Below are positions 1-9,438 of a DNA stretch of 34,275 bases, piece by piece. Source of the stretch: Thiotrichaceae bacterium. GTDB lineage: Bacteria > Pseudomonadota > Gammaproteobacteria > Beggiatoales > Beggiatoaceae. The stretch is taken from the NCBI GenBank assembly GCA_016745055.1, contig JADGDF010000028.1, positions 1 through 34,275 of the forward strand. The letters are read 5' to 3'. The first letter of the stretch is position 1; each line of letters begins with the position of its first letter. The notes under the pieces are model-generated. The model had not been told where the DNA came from and made no database searches. It was given only the letters and a program-made list of their open reading frames with translations. The position numbers were made by a program, and so were the translations under genes.

Positions 1-69
1 CTTATTGATTTATATGATGAAATAATTGGAGTATGTGCCGGACTATGGAACTTTTATCTAGCTAATTGA
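1..69 (+). CDS. C-terminal tail of a possible IS630-like transposase (partial at window edge)
   Basis: Frame 1 is open from the first base to a TGA at 67-69 and gives 22 residues ending GLWNFYLAN. The pattern of an acidic and hydrophobic stretch followed by C-x-x-x-W-N resembles the C-terminal end of IS630/DDE-superfamily transposases, which often close with a CxAWN-type motif. Only 22 residues are visible, so this is a weak family resemblance. It could be the end of any plus-strand gene. It converges on the decayed gene that follows. Confidence 0.3.
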   Translation, partial: LIDLYDEIIGVCAGLWNFYLAN

Positions 70-76
70 TTGATTT

Positions 77-1282
77 TTAACGGGATACAACTCTACTATC
101 TATTGTCTTGCCTAGCAAAAAATCACGAGTTACTTTCCATTCTTTTAAGTTTGTGATTTCAAATAGTTCTTCTGCAGGTAAAGAAAGTAACCAATTTAAA
201 TCTAATCCTATTTGTTGAAAACGATCTTTTACAAATAGCACCTCAAGTGAATTTGAAGAATTATCAATTAGCTTTTCCTGCATTAATTTTCGTGTAAATT
301 GTCCTGTCCATACTTTTGCCCCATATTTTCCATGTTGTTTAGCTCCTTCAACTAAAAAACCTTGTTGAATTGTAATGGCTATATCTGAAATATGTTGAGG
401 AAGTAAGAATCCTCTTAAGCTACCTAACCGTGCAAAAATATTCTGTCTATCAAATAAGTTGTCTGCTCTCATTTTTTCAACAAAATCAAGCAGACGATAA
501 GCTCTTTGTATTTTTGTATGTTTTAATTGTCCAAAAGCATTCCAGTTTAGTGTATTTAGAGCATTACTGACTTGTTTATTAATGTCTCTTCTAATAGGAA
601 AGTTATCAGGGACAATGGCTTTCCATCTCTCTGTTATTTCATTAATTTCCTCTTTTCGTTTCTTGGGTAATCCTCGGACAGAAGTATTTTTTTAATATAT
701 CGCCTAAAAAACGTTCTGCTCGTTTTTCTATAAAATCAACAGGGTTTTTCTCACTAACTCCTGTTGTTGTCCATAATCGTCCACCGCTGCGAGGCATGGA
801 TGCCGAGTAGTCCGCGACTAGCTGGGCGCTCAAAAATAGTATAAAACAGTAGGTAAGGGCGATAGTCCTTGCGTGCGTTTTTTGCTATTTTTGAGCTTCA
901 CCCCAGCGTCAAGTCATGGTGGAGTAGGCTAACGGAGTGCGTAGTGCAACGGAGTACGCAGTTGCCGTATCGAGACCGGACGTGTCGGGGCAAACAAACT
1001 AGCGTCTCGCTGAGAATTGAGTCGCTCTTAGGGATAGGACGTCCCGGGAGCGTCACGAAATCTCTGCGTGACACCGGTTTTTACAAAAGGAGAAAGAATT
1101 TCACACGCAGGTAAAGTAAGACGATGTTCCATAATGTTATTAGAATGAAGAATAACTCTGTCATATAACAGACAAGCTAATTTTAATTCTGATACTAAGC
1201 GAGGTAAATCTGCAATATTTTGACTAATAGAACCTGTATAGTTATCTAACTCATTGTAAGTACATATTTTTTCTTTATTCAT
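77..1282 (-). pseudogene. Disrupted gene of unknown function, interrupted by a repeat insertion and a frameshift
   Basis: Three minus-strand segments read as one protein of about 305 residues. The N-terminal part is 1282 to about 1072 (MNKEKICTYNELD...), the middle part runs from about 786 to 690 (GRLWTTTGVSEKNP...), and the C-terminal part from about 689 to 77 ends KTIDSRVVSR. The first break is an insertion at 787-1071. Joining the two copies of CGGTG at its edges restores the frame as FVKTGGRLWTTTG. The second break is a run of seven A on the coding strand (plus-strand T 687-693). Removing one base there connects the middle part to KNTSVRGLPKKRKEEINEI. I do not recognise the family. The protein looks soluble and charged, with no signal peptide or membrane segment. 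The 131-residue ORF starting at Met 472 is only its C-terminal part. Confidence 0.7.
787..1071. mobile_element. 285-bp non-coding insertion flanked by a 5-bp direct repeat
   Basis: This GC-richer block interrupts the minus-strand gene. The flanking pentamer CACCG (plus strand) occurs at 782-786 and 1072-1076, as expected of a target-site duplication. Removing the block plus one pentamer restores the reading frame. Inside are inverted repeats: CTCAAAAATAG at about 829-839 pairs with CTATTTTTGAG at about 885-895, with related flanks. A short hairpin GTCACG/CGTGAC lies near 1051-1071. I see no transposase and no clear terminal inverted repeat. The ORFs across it are chance frames. It resembles a small palindromic repeat element of unknown family. 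Confidence 0.6.
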
Positions 1283-1458
1283 ATGAGATTTTCTCTTTAG
1301 CGAACATTTGTTAGATGTTTGATAATTTTAAATGAGCTATTATTATGGCCAGTAATAATATTAGCACTTAAAGTATTTTTATTTTAATGTGTATTATATT
1401 ACTATATACTTTATGAGATAATTATTAATTTATAGAATCAATTATAAAGGTACATCAC

Positions 1459-4400
1459 ATGAAACTACATAAAAACAAAAGTTTTTTATTGTTTGCATCT
1501 TTTATTTTGTTTAGCATAAGTTGGATATCTGCTTATGCAGTCACTCACGTAACATGGAATTCTCCCATACCAAATAAACAGTACTATGGCAGCTCTTTCC
1601 TTATTGATGTTGATATACAAAGTAGCAATCTTTATAACAGAGTTATTATCGTTGGAAAAGACGAAAACGGTTCCATTTTAGGTGAAAAAGAAGGTAATTA
1701 TAGCCTCTCACCGTTCTCTGAGTTTTCCCAAAAGTTGAAGTTTTATCCTTCTTCAACTCTGGGACTTTCTCACGATGAAAAACATAAAATTACTTTAGCT
1801 GTTAAATTACTGGATAATGCAGGCAATAGTGAGGTATCCAACGATACAGTGACTATTTATTGGTGTCGTAAAACTTCTTGCGATGTTAAGCCCAATACTC
1901 CACCAGTTGCTAACATTAGTGGCATCAATTCCAGTTACACTAAAACTATTTCCAGTGTGCAAGATGTTCAACATACTGTTAATTATAGTTTAACAGGCAG
2001 TGACGCAGAGGGTTTAGCCTCTATGTCATTTACGCTTGTGGATGCTGATGACATAAATTATGTTTCACAAACGTGGAATGTCAGTGGTAATAATCAAACT
2101 AAGACAGGCATAATTTCCCTTCCAGCCACCTCTCAAAGTTATACTGCCAAATTAACAGTTGTTGATGCTAATGGTGCAAGTAGTGAAAAAGTGCAAGCTT
2201 TTTCAACTTCTACAAAAAGCACAGGTACAGTACCTATCGGAAAAATTATAAGTATTGAGGATATTTATACACATGTAGATTCTGATATTTCCAGTACATC
2301 AGATGTTGTTGAATATAAACTTGTGGGGTTAGATGATAAAAATCTGAAAGCAATTGATTTTACCGTGTCAAGTGTAGATGGCGATGGTCACCAAGTAAAA
2401 CATTGGGATGTCAACGGCACTTATACAGAAGTAACAGGCCAATTCAATGTACCTGGTTTAATAAAACCCTATATCACTATATTGACGTTGACAGATATAG
2501 ATGGACAACAAGAGCACATTACTCGAAATTTTGAAGTGGTTGATGGCAGTGCTGTGCAAATTTATAGCGTTGGTGCTCATGAACAAGACAATCATGATTT
2601 ACGAGTTTCTTTCAGTATTTATGAAAAACAGAACAGTAACTTAGAAGCTTCAATTTTCATTGATGATGATAACATTTCTTTTCGTTACAATTTGCCTAAA
2701 GCTAACACTGATGCTGGTAACAATACATACGAATACTTCTTGCATCGCGCTGATGTAGAACGCAAATTATCAGGTAATAGCAGTACGCACTTGCTAAGAG
2801 TGGAAGTTCGTGATTTAAGTAATAGTAGTCGCCAACCTGATGTAGAACAAACGTATTTTAATTATACCCCTCCGCCAACCACCAGCCTTACACCGGTTGC
2901 GGGTGATATGAGCGTGGCAGGACTGAAGGCTGTACAACTTGAAGATGGAGATGTCTACCTCAGCTTTACTCCTCGTGATCCTATGCTCCATACAATGGAT
3001 GCCTATGTTTATGCGGGTAATAGCACGACAGCTTTTCATTATCAAAGCATACGACCAGGCAAATTGTTTGATACCAGACTATCCCGATTCACCGTTGAAA
3101 ACCATGTACGCACGAAAGGTGTACATGCTTTAAGACTAGAGCTTGTTGACAAAAGCGATGCTTCACGTACAGCTACCGCCACGACACAATTTGATTTTTC
3201 ACCACACGGCCTGCCTGTTCATCTAACCAATAGTTTACCAGAGTTAGTGTCTGGTATTTCCAGACCCTACAAATTTACTCAGGGAGCAAGTGTCACCTTT
3301 GAAATAGTTTGGAAAGACTCTGAAGGCGACCGTATTTATAGTGTGACGAGTCGTTATCGCAAGAAAGGAACAAGTAATTGGGTTCAAACGCCTGAAAAAT
3401 TACAGTATGTCAGTCATACAAATCCCCCCAAGTTTTCAACCACTTTTAATTTTACTGGAAGCGCTGGGGAATATGAGCTTCAATCCATGGCATGGGATGG
3501 CGCAACGAGTCGCCATACAGAATGGAAAACTGTTAACACTTTTGTTGTGAGTCCACCTGCTTCGGGTATAGAAAATCGTCGTCCTAAATTAAAAGTGAAA
3601 CAAGCACCTGCTGCTTATGTTGAGCCTGGAAAACCTGTTGAATTAAGGTTATACGGTGAAGATGAGGATAAAAACCTACAAAAAATTGCAGTGAATTGGA
3701 ATGATGGTGACACCCCAGTTGATGAACAAAATGCACCTAATTACAGAACACTTACGTTTAAGCATACTTACCATACTAAAGGTACTTACACGATTACGGC
3801 ACGGGCTTACGATGCGTTAGGGACAAGAAGCCAGCAGATTACTTGGTCTGTGTTTGTAGGTAAACCACCTGTGACAGGTATTGCAGGTAATACAAAATAT
3901 ATTGGTGGACAAAACTACGGAGCCAACACTCCTACAAATATTTCTTCACAAGCTAATCAGTGTGTAAATAACCCTGATAGTATTGGCAAGGCTGATCCTG
4001 TTGATACCGCATCAGGCGCACAAGAATTAACTTATACCTTAATGCAGGTAAAAGGTATTCAGCCTTTAGCATTAACGTTAAGTTATAACTCTTTGTTATT
4101 AGCAGATAGTTTGGCAGGGAAAGGTTGGAATCTCAAGTTTCTCAGTACCTTTTTACAAGAAGATGAGGTTGGCAATATCATCGTACATTGGTCACCTAAT
4201 AGCTACAACACTTTCTTACGTCAAGCAGATGGTAGTTATGCATCAGTGGAAATTGCCTGTCAATTTGATACATTAGTGAAAAATATGGAGGGTAGTTATA
4301 CCTTAACCCGCAAGAATCAGCAGATTTATCAATTCAATGTAGCCGGTGATTTAGTTACATTGCGTGATAATAAAAATCGCAGTTTAGAATTTACTTATGA

Positions 4401-7400
4401 CACTGAACGTCGTTTAACGCAAGTAACTGAACCTCACAGTGGCGTGTATCTAATTTATGAATACAATGCAGCAGGTTTATTATCGGCTGTGAGTGACCCA
4501 CTCAATCGTCGTACTCGTTTGGATTATGATGCTCAAAAACATTTGATTGCCATTACTAATCCAGTCGGTGATACCACACAATATACTTACAATGAATTTG
4601 GTCAAATTGTGTCTGCCACTAATAACGAAGGACAGACATTATTTACCAATACCTTTGATGAATATGGGCGGGTTGTTGCACAAGATGACGCACTGAATAA
4701 TAATCAGAGTATTCATTTTAGTTATGATGAAACCTCTGTGCCTGGAAAATTGATAACCACAGTCACTAATCGTGATGGTAGTCAAACTCGTTACACTTAC
4801 AATGCTAATTATCAAGTGGAAACAGTGAAAGATGCGTTAGGGCATGAAACTAAAATTGCTTATGACGATAAAGGCCGACGCCTTAGTTCCACAGATGCCA
4901 ATGGCAAAACAACTTATTATGGTTATGATGAGCTAGGTAATTTAATGAGTGTAACAGGCCCAAATGGTAACGTGATGAGTTATATCACCTATGATGCCAA
5001 TCACAATGTATTAAGTACAACAGATGCCAATGATCATGTCACTCAATTTGAATACGATGCTAATAATAATCGTGTGAAAAGCATTGATGCCGCAGGTAAT
5101 GTCACTCGTTACACTTACAATGAACATCAACAACTTACTCGTATTTTTCACCCAAATCAAGTTGTTGACTATTTTTTCTATGAAAAAGGACGTTTAAACA
5201 AAGTTGTTGATGCACTCGGTCGTAGTCGTTTCATGCATTACGATGCAGCAGGACGATTAATTAAAACGGTGGCTAAAGATGGTGCGATGACTGAAATTAA
5301 TTATGACGGTATGGATCGCGTCATTGCTCAAATTGATCCTTTAGGCCATGTGACACAAATGACTTATAGCACTCGTGATCAAGTCAGCACAGTCAAAGAT
5401 GCTAAAAGTTCTGTTGCTCAGAATGCTTACAATTCAGAAGGTTGGTTAATTAGCAATACCAATGTTGCAGGTAAAGAAACGCGTTATGAATATGATGATG
5501 AAGGGCGCATCATTGCAACCACTGATTCTTTAGGTCAAACGACGCGCATGACTTACAATGCACGCGGTGAAGTCGTAAAAATAACCAGTCCTTCTGGGAA
5601 AACAATACAGAAAGTTTATGACGCAGCAGGGCATTTGATTAAAACCTTAAATCATGCAGGCACTGTGATTGAACGTGTTGAATATGATGATAATTACCGT
5701 CCAGTACGGGTTTATGATGCAGAAGGTCATGTCATTCAACGCGAATATGATGCAAATGGTAATGTGATTGCGGTGACAGATCAATTAGGTCATACCGTGC
5801 GTATGGAATATGACAAATTAAATCGTGTGGTTAAGGTGATTGATGCACGCGGTGCTGAAACGCGACGTGAATACGATATAAGCGGTAATTTGGTGAAAGA
5901 AATTAATCCATTAGGACAAGTGACCGAATATAAGTACAATCGTCTCAATCAATTAGCACAAACTGTTGATGCCAAAGGTAATAACACAGACTACTACTAT
6001 GATACTGTGGGGCGTTTAATTGCCGTTGCCGACACTTTAAGAAATACAACTCGTTTAACTTATGACCAGGCAGGACAGTTATTACAACGTACAGATGCAT
6101 TGGGTCATTTGGTAGAGAAACTACATTACGATGCATTAGGACAAGTGGTAGAACAAACCGATGCATTGGGCAATCTCACAAAGCTTGAATATGATGTATT
6201 GGGTAATGTGGTCAAAATCACAGACCCATTACAGCGTGTGACACAATTGCAATATGATGAGGTTGGTCGTCTTTATGCCAGTATTGATGCCTTACAAGGA
6301 CACAGTCATCAAAACTTTGATGCCGATGGACAACGTACTGATTTTACTGATCCCAATAATAATGTTATGCGCTTTAGTTTTGACGAATTAGGACGGGTGA
6401 TTGCAGAAATTTCTGTGTGGGGTGGTAGTAAGCAATACACTTATAATGCACGCGATTTAGTCAAAAGTATGACCAATTTGCGTGGGCAAGCGTCGCAATT
6501 TGAGTATGATGCTGCTGGACGTTTGGTGCGTATGACGGATAAAGTCGGTGAAATTGGTTATCGTTATGATGAAAATGGTAATGTGATTGAGGTAACAACA
6601 AGTGAAGGGACATTGTCTTATGAATATGATGCCTTGAATCGTATTGTTAAATATACTGATTTGTTGGGTGACAGTATTGGTTATACCTATGATGAAACGA
6701 GTAATTTAGCCATTTTATCTTATCCAGATGGTAAGCAAGTCCATTATGACTATGATGTTGTCAATCGTTTAGTAAAAGTGACGGATTGGGCAGGACGTGA
6801 AACGCATTATGAGTATGATGCTAATGGACGCATGGTGAAGCATCAACGTCCTAATGGTACTTATCAAACCCGTGTTTATGATAAGGCTGGACAATTGGTG
6901 AAACAACAGGAATTTTATCCTGATGGCACGGTGTTAGGACAGTATGATTATCACTACGATGTAGCAGGTAATATTGTTGAAGAAGTGATATCACCTGAAC
7001 CAACTGTTTTTCCTTTTAATCCTATTGAAATGACTTACGGTGCTGGTAATCGTTTGGCAAGTTTTGCTGAAAAAACTGTGATGTTTGATGCTGATGGCAA
7101 TATGTTGCATGGCCCTGTGTTTGATGATATCGGCGATTATGAGTTTGATGCACGTAATCGTTTAGTGCGTGCTGGGCAAACGGCTTATCGTTATGATGCT
7201 GAAAATAAACGCATTGCTGTGATTGTTGATAATCAGGAAACCCGTTATTTGGTGAATCCGCAACCTGCTTTGAGTCAAATATTGCGTCGTCAAGCGAATG
7301 GCTCAACAACTTGGTATGTGTATGGCGCACAAGGTTTGATTGGTGAGGAAACCAATGGCGTTTATCGTGCTTATCATTTTGATTATCGCGGGAGTACGGT

Positions 7401-8343
7401 TGCTTTGACGGATGAACAAGGGGCATTGGTTGAGTCATTCCAGTATTCGCCTTTTGCGGTGTTAGTGAGTCAGCATCCTTCTGTAGTGGATACACCCTTT
7501 TTGTATAACGGTCGTGATGGGGTGATGACGGATGATAATGGGTTGTATTATATGCGGGCGCGGTTTTATAGTCCGTTGGCACGGCGATTTGTGAATCAGG
7601 ATGTGTTGTTGGGTTCTGTGGATGATGCTCAGTCTTTGAATCGGTATGCTTATGTGACTGGACAGCCTGTTTCTTTTGTTGATCCGTTTGGGTTGGCCAG
7701 TTCTATTTCATCATCTTCTATTAATACTAACGATGTAGGAAGTTCGTTAACTGCAATAAAATATTGGGCAGAACACATTTCAAATCAGGCGTTCAAGAGT
7801 GGAATATTTAAAAAAAATAAATCTGATGGGTTTGGAGGATTAATTAAAACTGGAAATAAAATTCCCTATAAGTTACTCAATAAGGTTACGAAAATTGCTG
7901 GTAATGCAGCGAATCTTTTAACTTATGGATTGGAAGCAAATAGTTCGGGTAATAATATATCAAATGTTCTTGATAGTAATGCTTCGGGTTTAGAAAAAGC
8001 TGGTAAAATTTCTGGTGAAATGTCCTCACTTGTTATCAGAGGAACTGCTAAGATAGGTACAGGGCTTCTATGGACTTGTAATTTTTTAACGAAAGGCACA
8101 AAGTGGGTTAATTCTGTTTATTACTTGGATAAGGAAGCCTTTAACAGTGATAGAGAATATGTGGATGCTTGGATAGACGGGTTAAATAGTGACATTGATA
8201 AGGTTACAGGGGAAAACATATGGGATTGGAATGAGTCACATGAACTTTTTCCTGCTGATAAAATAGCACCACCTAACCATGATGTTATATATGATGGTAC
8301 AACGATTCTTGATTGGATGCCGCCAGCCAGGTGGTTGGGTTAG
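1459..8343 (+). CDS. Secreted RHS/YD-repeat protein with Ig-like and PKD domains and a variable C-terminal tail
   Basis: The product has 2294 residues. A Sec signal peptide (residues 1-27, AYA before the predicted cleavage) is followed by Ig/cadherin-like beta domains to about residue 700 and a PKD-type domain at about 708-800 (WNDGDTPVDEQN, HTYHTKGTYTITARAYD). A DUF6531-like entry segment begins near 846 (DPVDTASGAQEL). Many YD repeats (YDxxGR) run from about 965 to 1930. The RHS core domain, about 1972-2079, contains YRGSTVALTDEQG, the YYMRARFYSP motif and the closing DPFGL. Known RHS proteins form a hollow beta shell around a C-terminal effector cleaved after the core. The 215 residues after DPFGL are more AT-rich and match no toxin family I recognise. 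No PAAR or VgrG domain is present, so Sec export is more likely than type VI delivery. AAAGG lies 8 bases before the ATG. The stop codon lies at the edge of a repeat. Confidence 0.93.
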   Translation: MKLHKNKSFLLFASFILFSISWISAYAVTHVTWNSPIPNKQYYGSSFLIDVDIQSSNLYNRVIIVGKDENGSILGEKEGNYSLSPFSEFSQKLKFYPSSTLGLSHDEKHKITLAVKLLDNAGNSEVSNDTVTIYWCRKTSCDVKPNTPPVANISGINSSYTKTISSVQDVQHTVNYSLTGSDAEGLASMSFTLVDADDINYVSQTWNVSGNNQTKTGIISLPATSQSYTAKLTVVDANGASSEKVQAFSTSTKSTGTVPIGKIISIEDIYTHVDSDISSTSDVVEYKLVGLDDKNLKAIDFTVSSVDGDGHQVKHWDVNGTYTEVTGQFNVPGLIKPYITILTLTDIDGQQEHITRNFEVVDGSAVQIYSVGAHEQDNHDLRVSFSIYEKQNSNLEASIFIDDDNISFRYNLPKANTDAGNNTYEYFLHRADVERKLSGNSSTHLLRVEVRDLSNSSRQPDVEQTYFNYTPPPTTSLTPVAGDMSVAGLKAVQLEDGDVYLSFTPRDPMLHTMDAYVYAGNSTTAFHYQSIRPGKLFDTRLSRFTVENHVRTKGVHALRLELVDKSDASRTATATTQFDFSPHGLPVHLTNSLPELVSGISRPYKFTQGASVTFEIVWKDSEGDRIYSVTSRYRKKGTSNWVQTPEKLQYVSHTNPPKFSTTFNFTGSAGEYELQSMAWDGATSRHTEWKTVNTFVVSPPASGIENRRPKLKVKQAPAAYVEPGKPVELRLYGEDEDKNLQKIAVNWNDGDTPVDEQNAPNYRTLTFKHTYHTKGTYTITARAYDALGTRSQQITWSVFVGKPPVTGIAGNTKYIGGQNYGANTPTNISSQANQCVNNPDSIGKADPVDTASGAQELTYTLMQVKGIQPLALTLSYNSLLLADSLAGKGWNLKFLSTFLQEDEVGNIIVHWSPNSYNTFLRQADGSYASVEIACQFDTLVKNMEGSYTLTRKNQQIYQFNVAGDLVTLRDNKNRSLEFTYDTERRLTQVTEPHSGVYLIYEYNAAGLLSAVSDPLNRRTRLDYDAQKHLIAITNPVGDTTQYTYNEFGQIVSATNNEGQTLFTNTFDEYGRVVAQDDALNNNQSIHFSYDETSVPGKLITTVTNRDGSQTRYTYNANYQVETVKDALGHETKIAYDDKGRRLSSTDANGKTTYYGYDELGNLMSVTGPNGNVMSYITYDANHNVLSTTDANDHVTQFEYDANNNRVKSIDAAGNVTRYTYNEHQQLTRIFHPNQVVDYFFYEKGRLNKVVDALGRSRFMHYDAAGRLIKTVAKDGAMTEINYDGMDRVIAQIDPLGHVTQMTYSTRDQVSTVKDAKSSVAQNAYNSEGWLISNTNVAGKETRYEYDDEGRIIATTDSLGQTTRMTYNARGEVVKITSPSGKTIQKVYDAAGHLIKTLNHAGTVIERVEYDDNYRPVRVYDAEGHVIQREYDANGNVIAVTDQLGHTVRMEYDKLNRVVKVIDARGAETRREYDISGNLVKEINPLGQVTEYKYNRLNQLAQTVDAKGNNTDYYYDTVGRLIAVADTLRNTTRLTYDQAGQLLQRTDALGHLVEKLHYDALGQVVEQTDALGNLTKLEYDVLGNVVKITDPLQRVTQLQYDEVGRLYASIDALQGHSHQNFDADGQRTDFTDPNNNVMRFSFDELGRVIAEISVWGGSKQYTYNARDLVKSMTNLRGQASQFEYDAAGRLVRMTDKVGEIGYRYDENGNVIEVTTSEGTLSYEYDALNRIVKYTDLLGDSIGYTYDETSNLAILSYPDGKQVHYDYDVVNRLVKVTDWAGRETHYEYDANGRMVKHQRPNGTYQTRVYDKAGQLVKQQEFYPDGTVLGQYDYHYDVAGNIVEEVISPEPTVFPFNPIEMTYGAGNRLASFAEKTVMFDADGNMLHGPVFDDIGDYEFDARNRLVRAGQTAYRYDAENKRIAVIVDNQETRYLVNPQPALSQILRRQANGSTTWYVYGAQGLIGEETNGVYRAYHFDYRGSTVALTDEQGALVESFQYSPFAVLVSQHPSVVDTPFLYNGRDGVMTDDNGLYYMRARFYSPLARRFVNQDVLLGSVDDAQSLNRYAYVTGQPVSFVDPFGLASSISSSSINTNDVGSSLTAIKYWAEHISNQAFKSGIFKKNKSDGFGGLIKTGNKIPYKLLNKVTKIAGNAANLLTYGLEANSSGNNISNVLDSNASGLEKAGKISGEMSSLVIRGTAKIGTGLLWTCNFLTKGTKWVNSVYYLDKEAFNSDREYVDAWIDGLNSDIDKVTGENIWDWNESHELFPADKIAPPNHDVIYDGTTILDWMPPARWLG

Positions 8344-8485
8344 CAAGCGTAGGGTGGATAAGGCGTTAGCCGTTCATCCACCAGAACTTTAAAGGTGCAT
8401 GACGCTTTGCTTATGCACCCTACATTGAACCAGATAGATTGGGTTAAACTTTTTGCAACGCAGAAATAACAACCCAATATCTCGG
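8341..8485. repeat. Dispersed repeat, copy 1 (about 145 bp)
   Basis: This copy begins at the RHS stop codon with TAGCAAGCGTAGGGTGGATA and continues through GGCGTTAGCCG, AAAGGTGCATGACGC and TATGCACCCTACATTG. Its 3' part reads CCAGATAG followed by TTTTTGCAACGCA. It aligns along its length with 9000-9155, and its 3' part aligns with 9683-9745. Internal arms (GTAGGGTG with CACCCTAC) can form a hairpin. The following bases, about 8502-8537, hold a further inverted repeat, TTGGGTTATGCTGCGCTAACCCAA. The stretch is non-coding. Confidence 0.8.
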
Positions 8486-8545
8486 TGATTGGATATTTTG
8501 TGTTGTTGGGTTATGCTGCGCTAACCCAACCTACTGAAATAAAAA

Positions 8546-8788
8546 ATGAAAACAACACAATATTTTGATTACACAAGAAATCGTCTTGATCGAGCAGAAA
8601 TTAAAGAAAAATGGATTGAATTCGTTATTGAGTTTCCTGAAAAAACAGAAGTTCAATCAGATGGTCGAATAAGAAAATGGGCTAAAATTACTGAAATAGA
8701 TAAATATTTAAGAGTCATTTTGCTTGAAGATGGTGAAACAGTCCATAATGCCTTTTTTGACAGATCGTACAAGGAGAATAAAGAATGA
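8546..8788 (+). CDS. Small hypothetical protein paired with a DUF2283 protein
   Basis: The product has 80 residues, is charged, and has no signal peptide or membrane segment. Its C-terminal half (KYLRVILLEDGETVHNAFFD) resembles short conserved proteins that in cyanobacteria and proteobacteria are encoded directly before DUF2283 genes. That recollection is from family knowledge and was not searched. The gene overlaps the next one by ATGA, so the two are translationally coupled. No clear Shine-Dalgarno precedes the ATG. The pair has the layout of a toxin-antitoxin module but its activity is unknown. It follows the RHS gene but is separated from it by repeats, so a role as RHS immunity is uncertain. 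Confidence 0.75.
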   Translation: MKTTQYFDYTRNRLDRAEIKEKWIEFVIEFPEKTEVQSDGRIRKWAKITEIDKYLRVILLEDGETVHNAFFDRSYKENKE

Positions 8789-8994
8789 AGGTAAAATATT
8801 TTTCTCAAACGGATACGGCTTACATTGAATTTACACAGGGTAAAATTTTTGAAACAAAAGAAATAAATAACAATATTTATATAGACTTAACTGAAAGTGG
8901 CGATATTGTAAGTATGACAATTGAACATGCCAAAGCAAATGCAAAGCTCTGGGAATTTTCATATCAAGAAATGTCACATCAAGTAGCTATATAG
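8785..8994 (+). CDS. DUF2283 domain protein
   Basis: The product has 69 residues. It shows the DUF2283 pattern: a start of the form KVKYFSQTDTAYIEF, then KEINNNIYIDLTESGDIVSMTIEHA, which contains the usual hydrophobic I-x-x-D-x-x-x-x-G-x-I-V core. Family members are short beta-rich proteins commonly found in two-gene cassettes, and their biochemical role is not established. AAGGAG lies 8 bases before the ATG, inside the upstream gene, which confirms coupling. The stop codon at 8992-8994 is followed within a few bases by the second copy of the dispersed repeat, as happens at the RHS stop. Confidence 0.85.
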   Translation: MKVKYFSQTDTAYIEFTQGKIFETKEINNNIYIDLTESGDIVSMTIEHAKANAKLWEFSYQEMSHQVAI

Positions 8995-9160
8995 CCAGGT
9001 AGCAAGTGTAGGGTGGATAAGGCGTTAGCCGTCTCCACCAAAACTGTTAAAGGTGCATGACGCTTCGCTTATGCACCCTACATTGAGCCAGATAGGTCGA
9101 GTTAGACTTTTTGTAGCACAAAGATCGTAACCCGACATCTCAGAGGAACGAAGCGTATCA
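8995..9160. repeat. Dispersed repeat, copy 2 (about 160 bp)
   Basis: This copy is close to copy 1. It shares GCCAGGT, TAGCAAG(T/C)GTAGGGTGGATA, GGCGTTAGCCG, AAAGGTGCATGACGCTT and GCTTATGCACCCTACATTG, and ends with CATCTCAGAGGAACGAAGCG. The last part is shared with copy 3. It separates the DUF2283 pair from the YefM-YoeB pair, so the promoter of the latter must lie in or directly after it. Confidence 0.8.
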
Positions 9161-9177
9161 AAATAAGGAAAACGACC

Positions 9178-9438
9178 ATGCAATATATCCAGTTAAATGA
9201 ACTACGGAATAACTTGGACAATATTCTGGAACACATTAGTCAATGCCATGAACCGGTTGAAGTTGAATATGCTGCTACGAAGGCTGTCATCCTGATAGAC
9301 AGCCAGGATTACCATAGCCTAATGGAAACCTTGTATCTTTCACAGAGCAAAGCCAATGCCGAGTACCTTCACCAGAGCATTGAACAACATCGTCTGGGGC
9401 AGGTGAGAGAGATTGATGTTACGGCTTATCTGGACTGA
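9178..9438 (+). CDS. Type II antitoxin, Phd/YefM family
   Basis: The product has 86 residues. The N-terminal half, MQYIQLNELRNNLDNILEHI followed by a VEVEY strand and AVILIDSQDYHSLMETLYL, is the Phd/YefM fold: an operator-binding N-terminus and a helical C-terminus that wraps and neutralises the toxin. AAGGA lies 9 bases before the ATG. The gene overlaps the YoeB-like toxin by about 23 bp. By analogy with yefM-yoeB, the antitoxin-toxin complex should repress its own promoter, which would lie in or next to the upstream repeat. That is inference. Confidence 0.92.
   Translation: MQYIQLNELRNNLDNILEHISQCHEPVEVEYAATKAVILIDSQDYHSLMETLYLSQSKANAEYLHQSIEQHRLGQVREIDVTAYLD

Noticed and set aside
685..695. 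Programmed frameshifting at the A-run
   Set aside because: The shift needed is +1 (or -2), not the usual -1 slip at A-AAA-AAA. The gene is already broken by an insertion, so decay is the simpler view.
869..1114. 81-codon plus-strand ORF over the GC-richer block
   Set aside because: It lies across the insertion and its right boundary, has no ribosome site, and the protein is low-complexity Arg/Ser text. Joining the flanks explains the region better.
7022..7582. 186-codon minus-strand ORF inside the RHS gene
   Set aside because: It is antisense to the repeat array, and its His/Gln/Asn-rich composition is what reversed YD-repeat codons give.
1459..8343. YD-repeat array considered as a DNA repeat or CRISPR-like locus
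   Set aside because: The repetition is at protein level with diverged codons. There are no constant direct repeats with uniform spacers, here or anywhere in the window.
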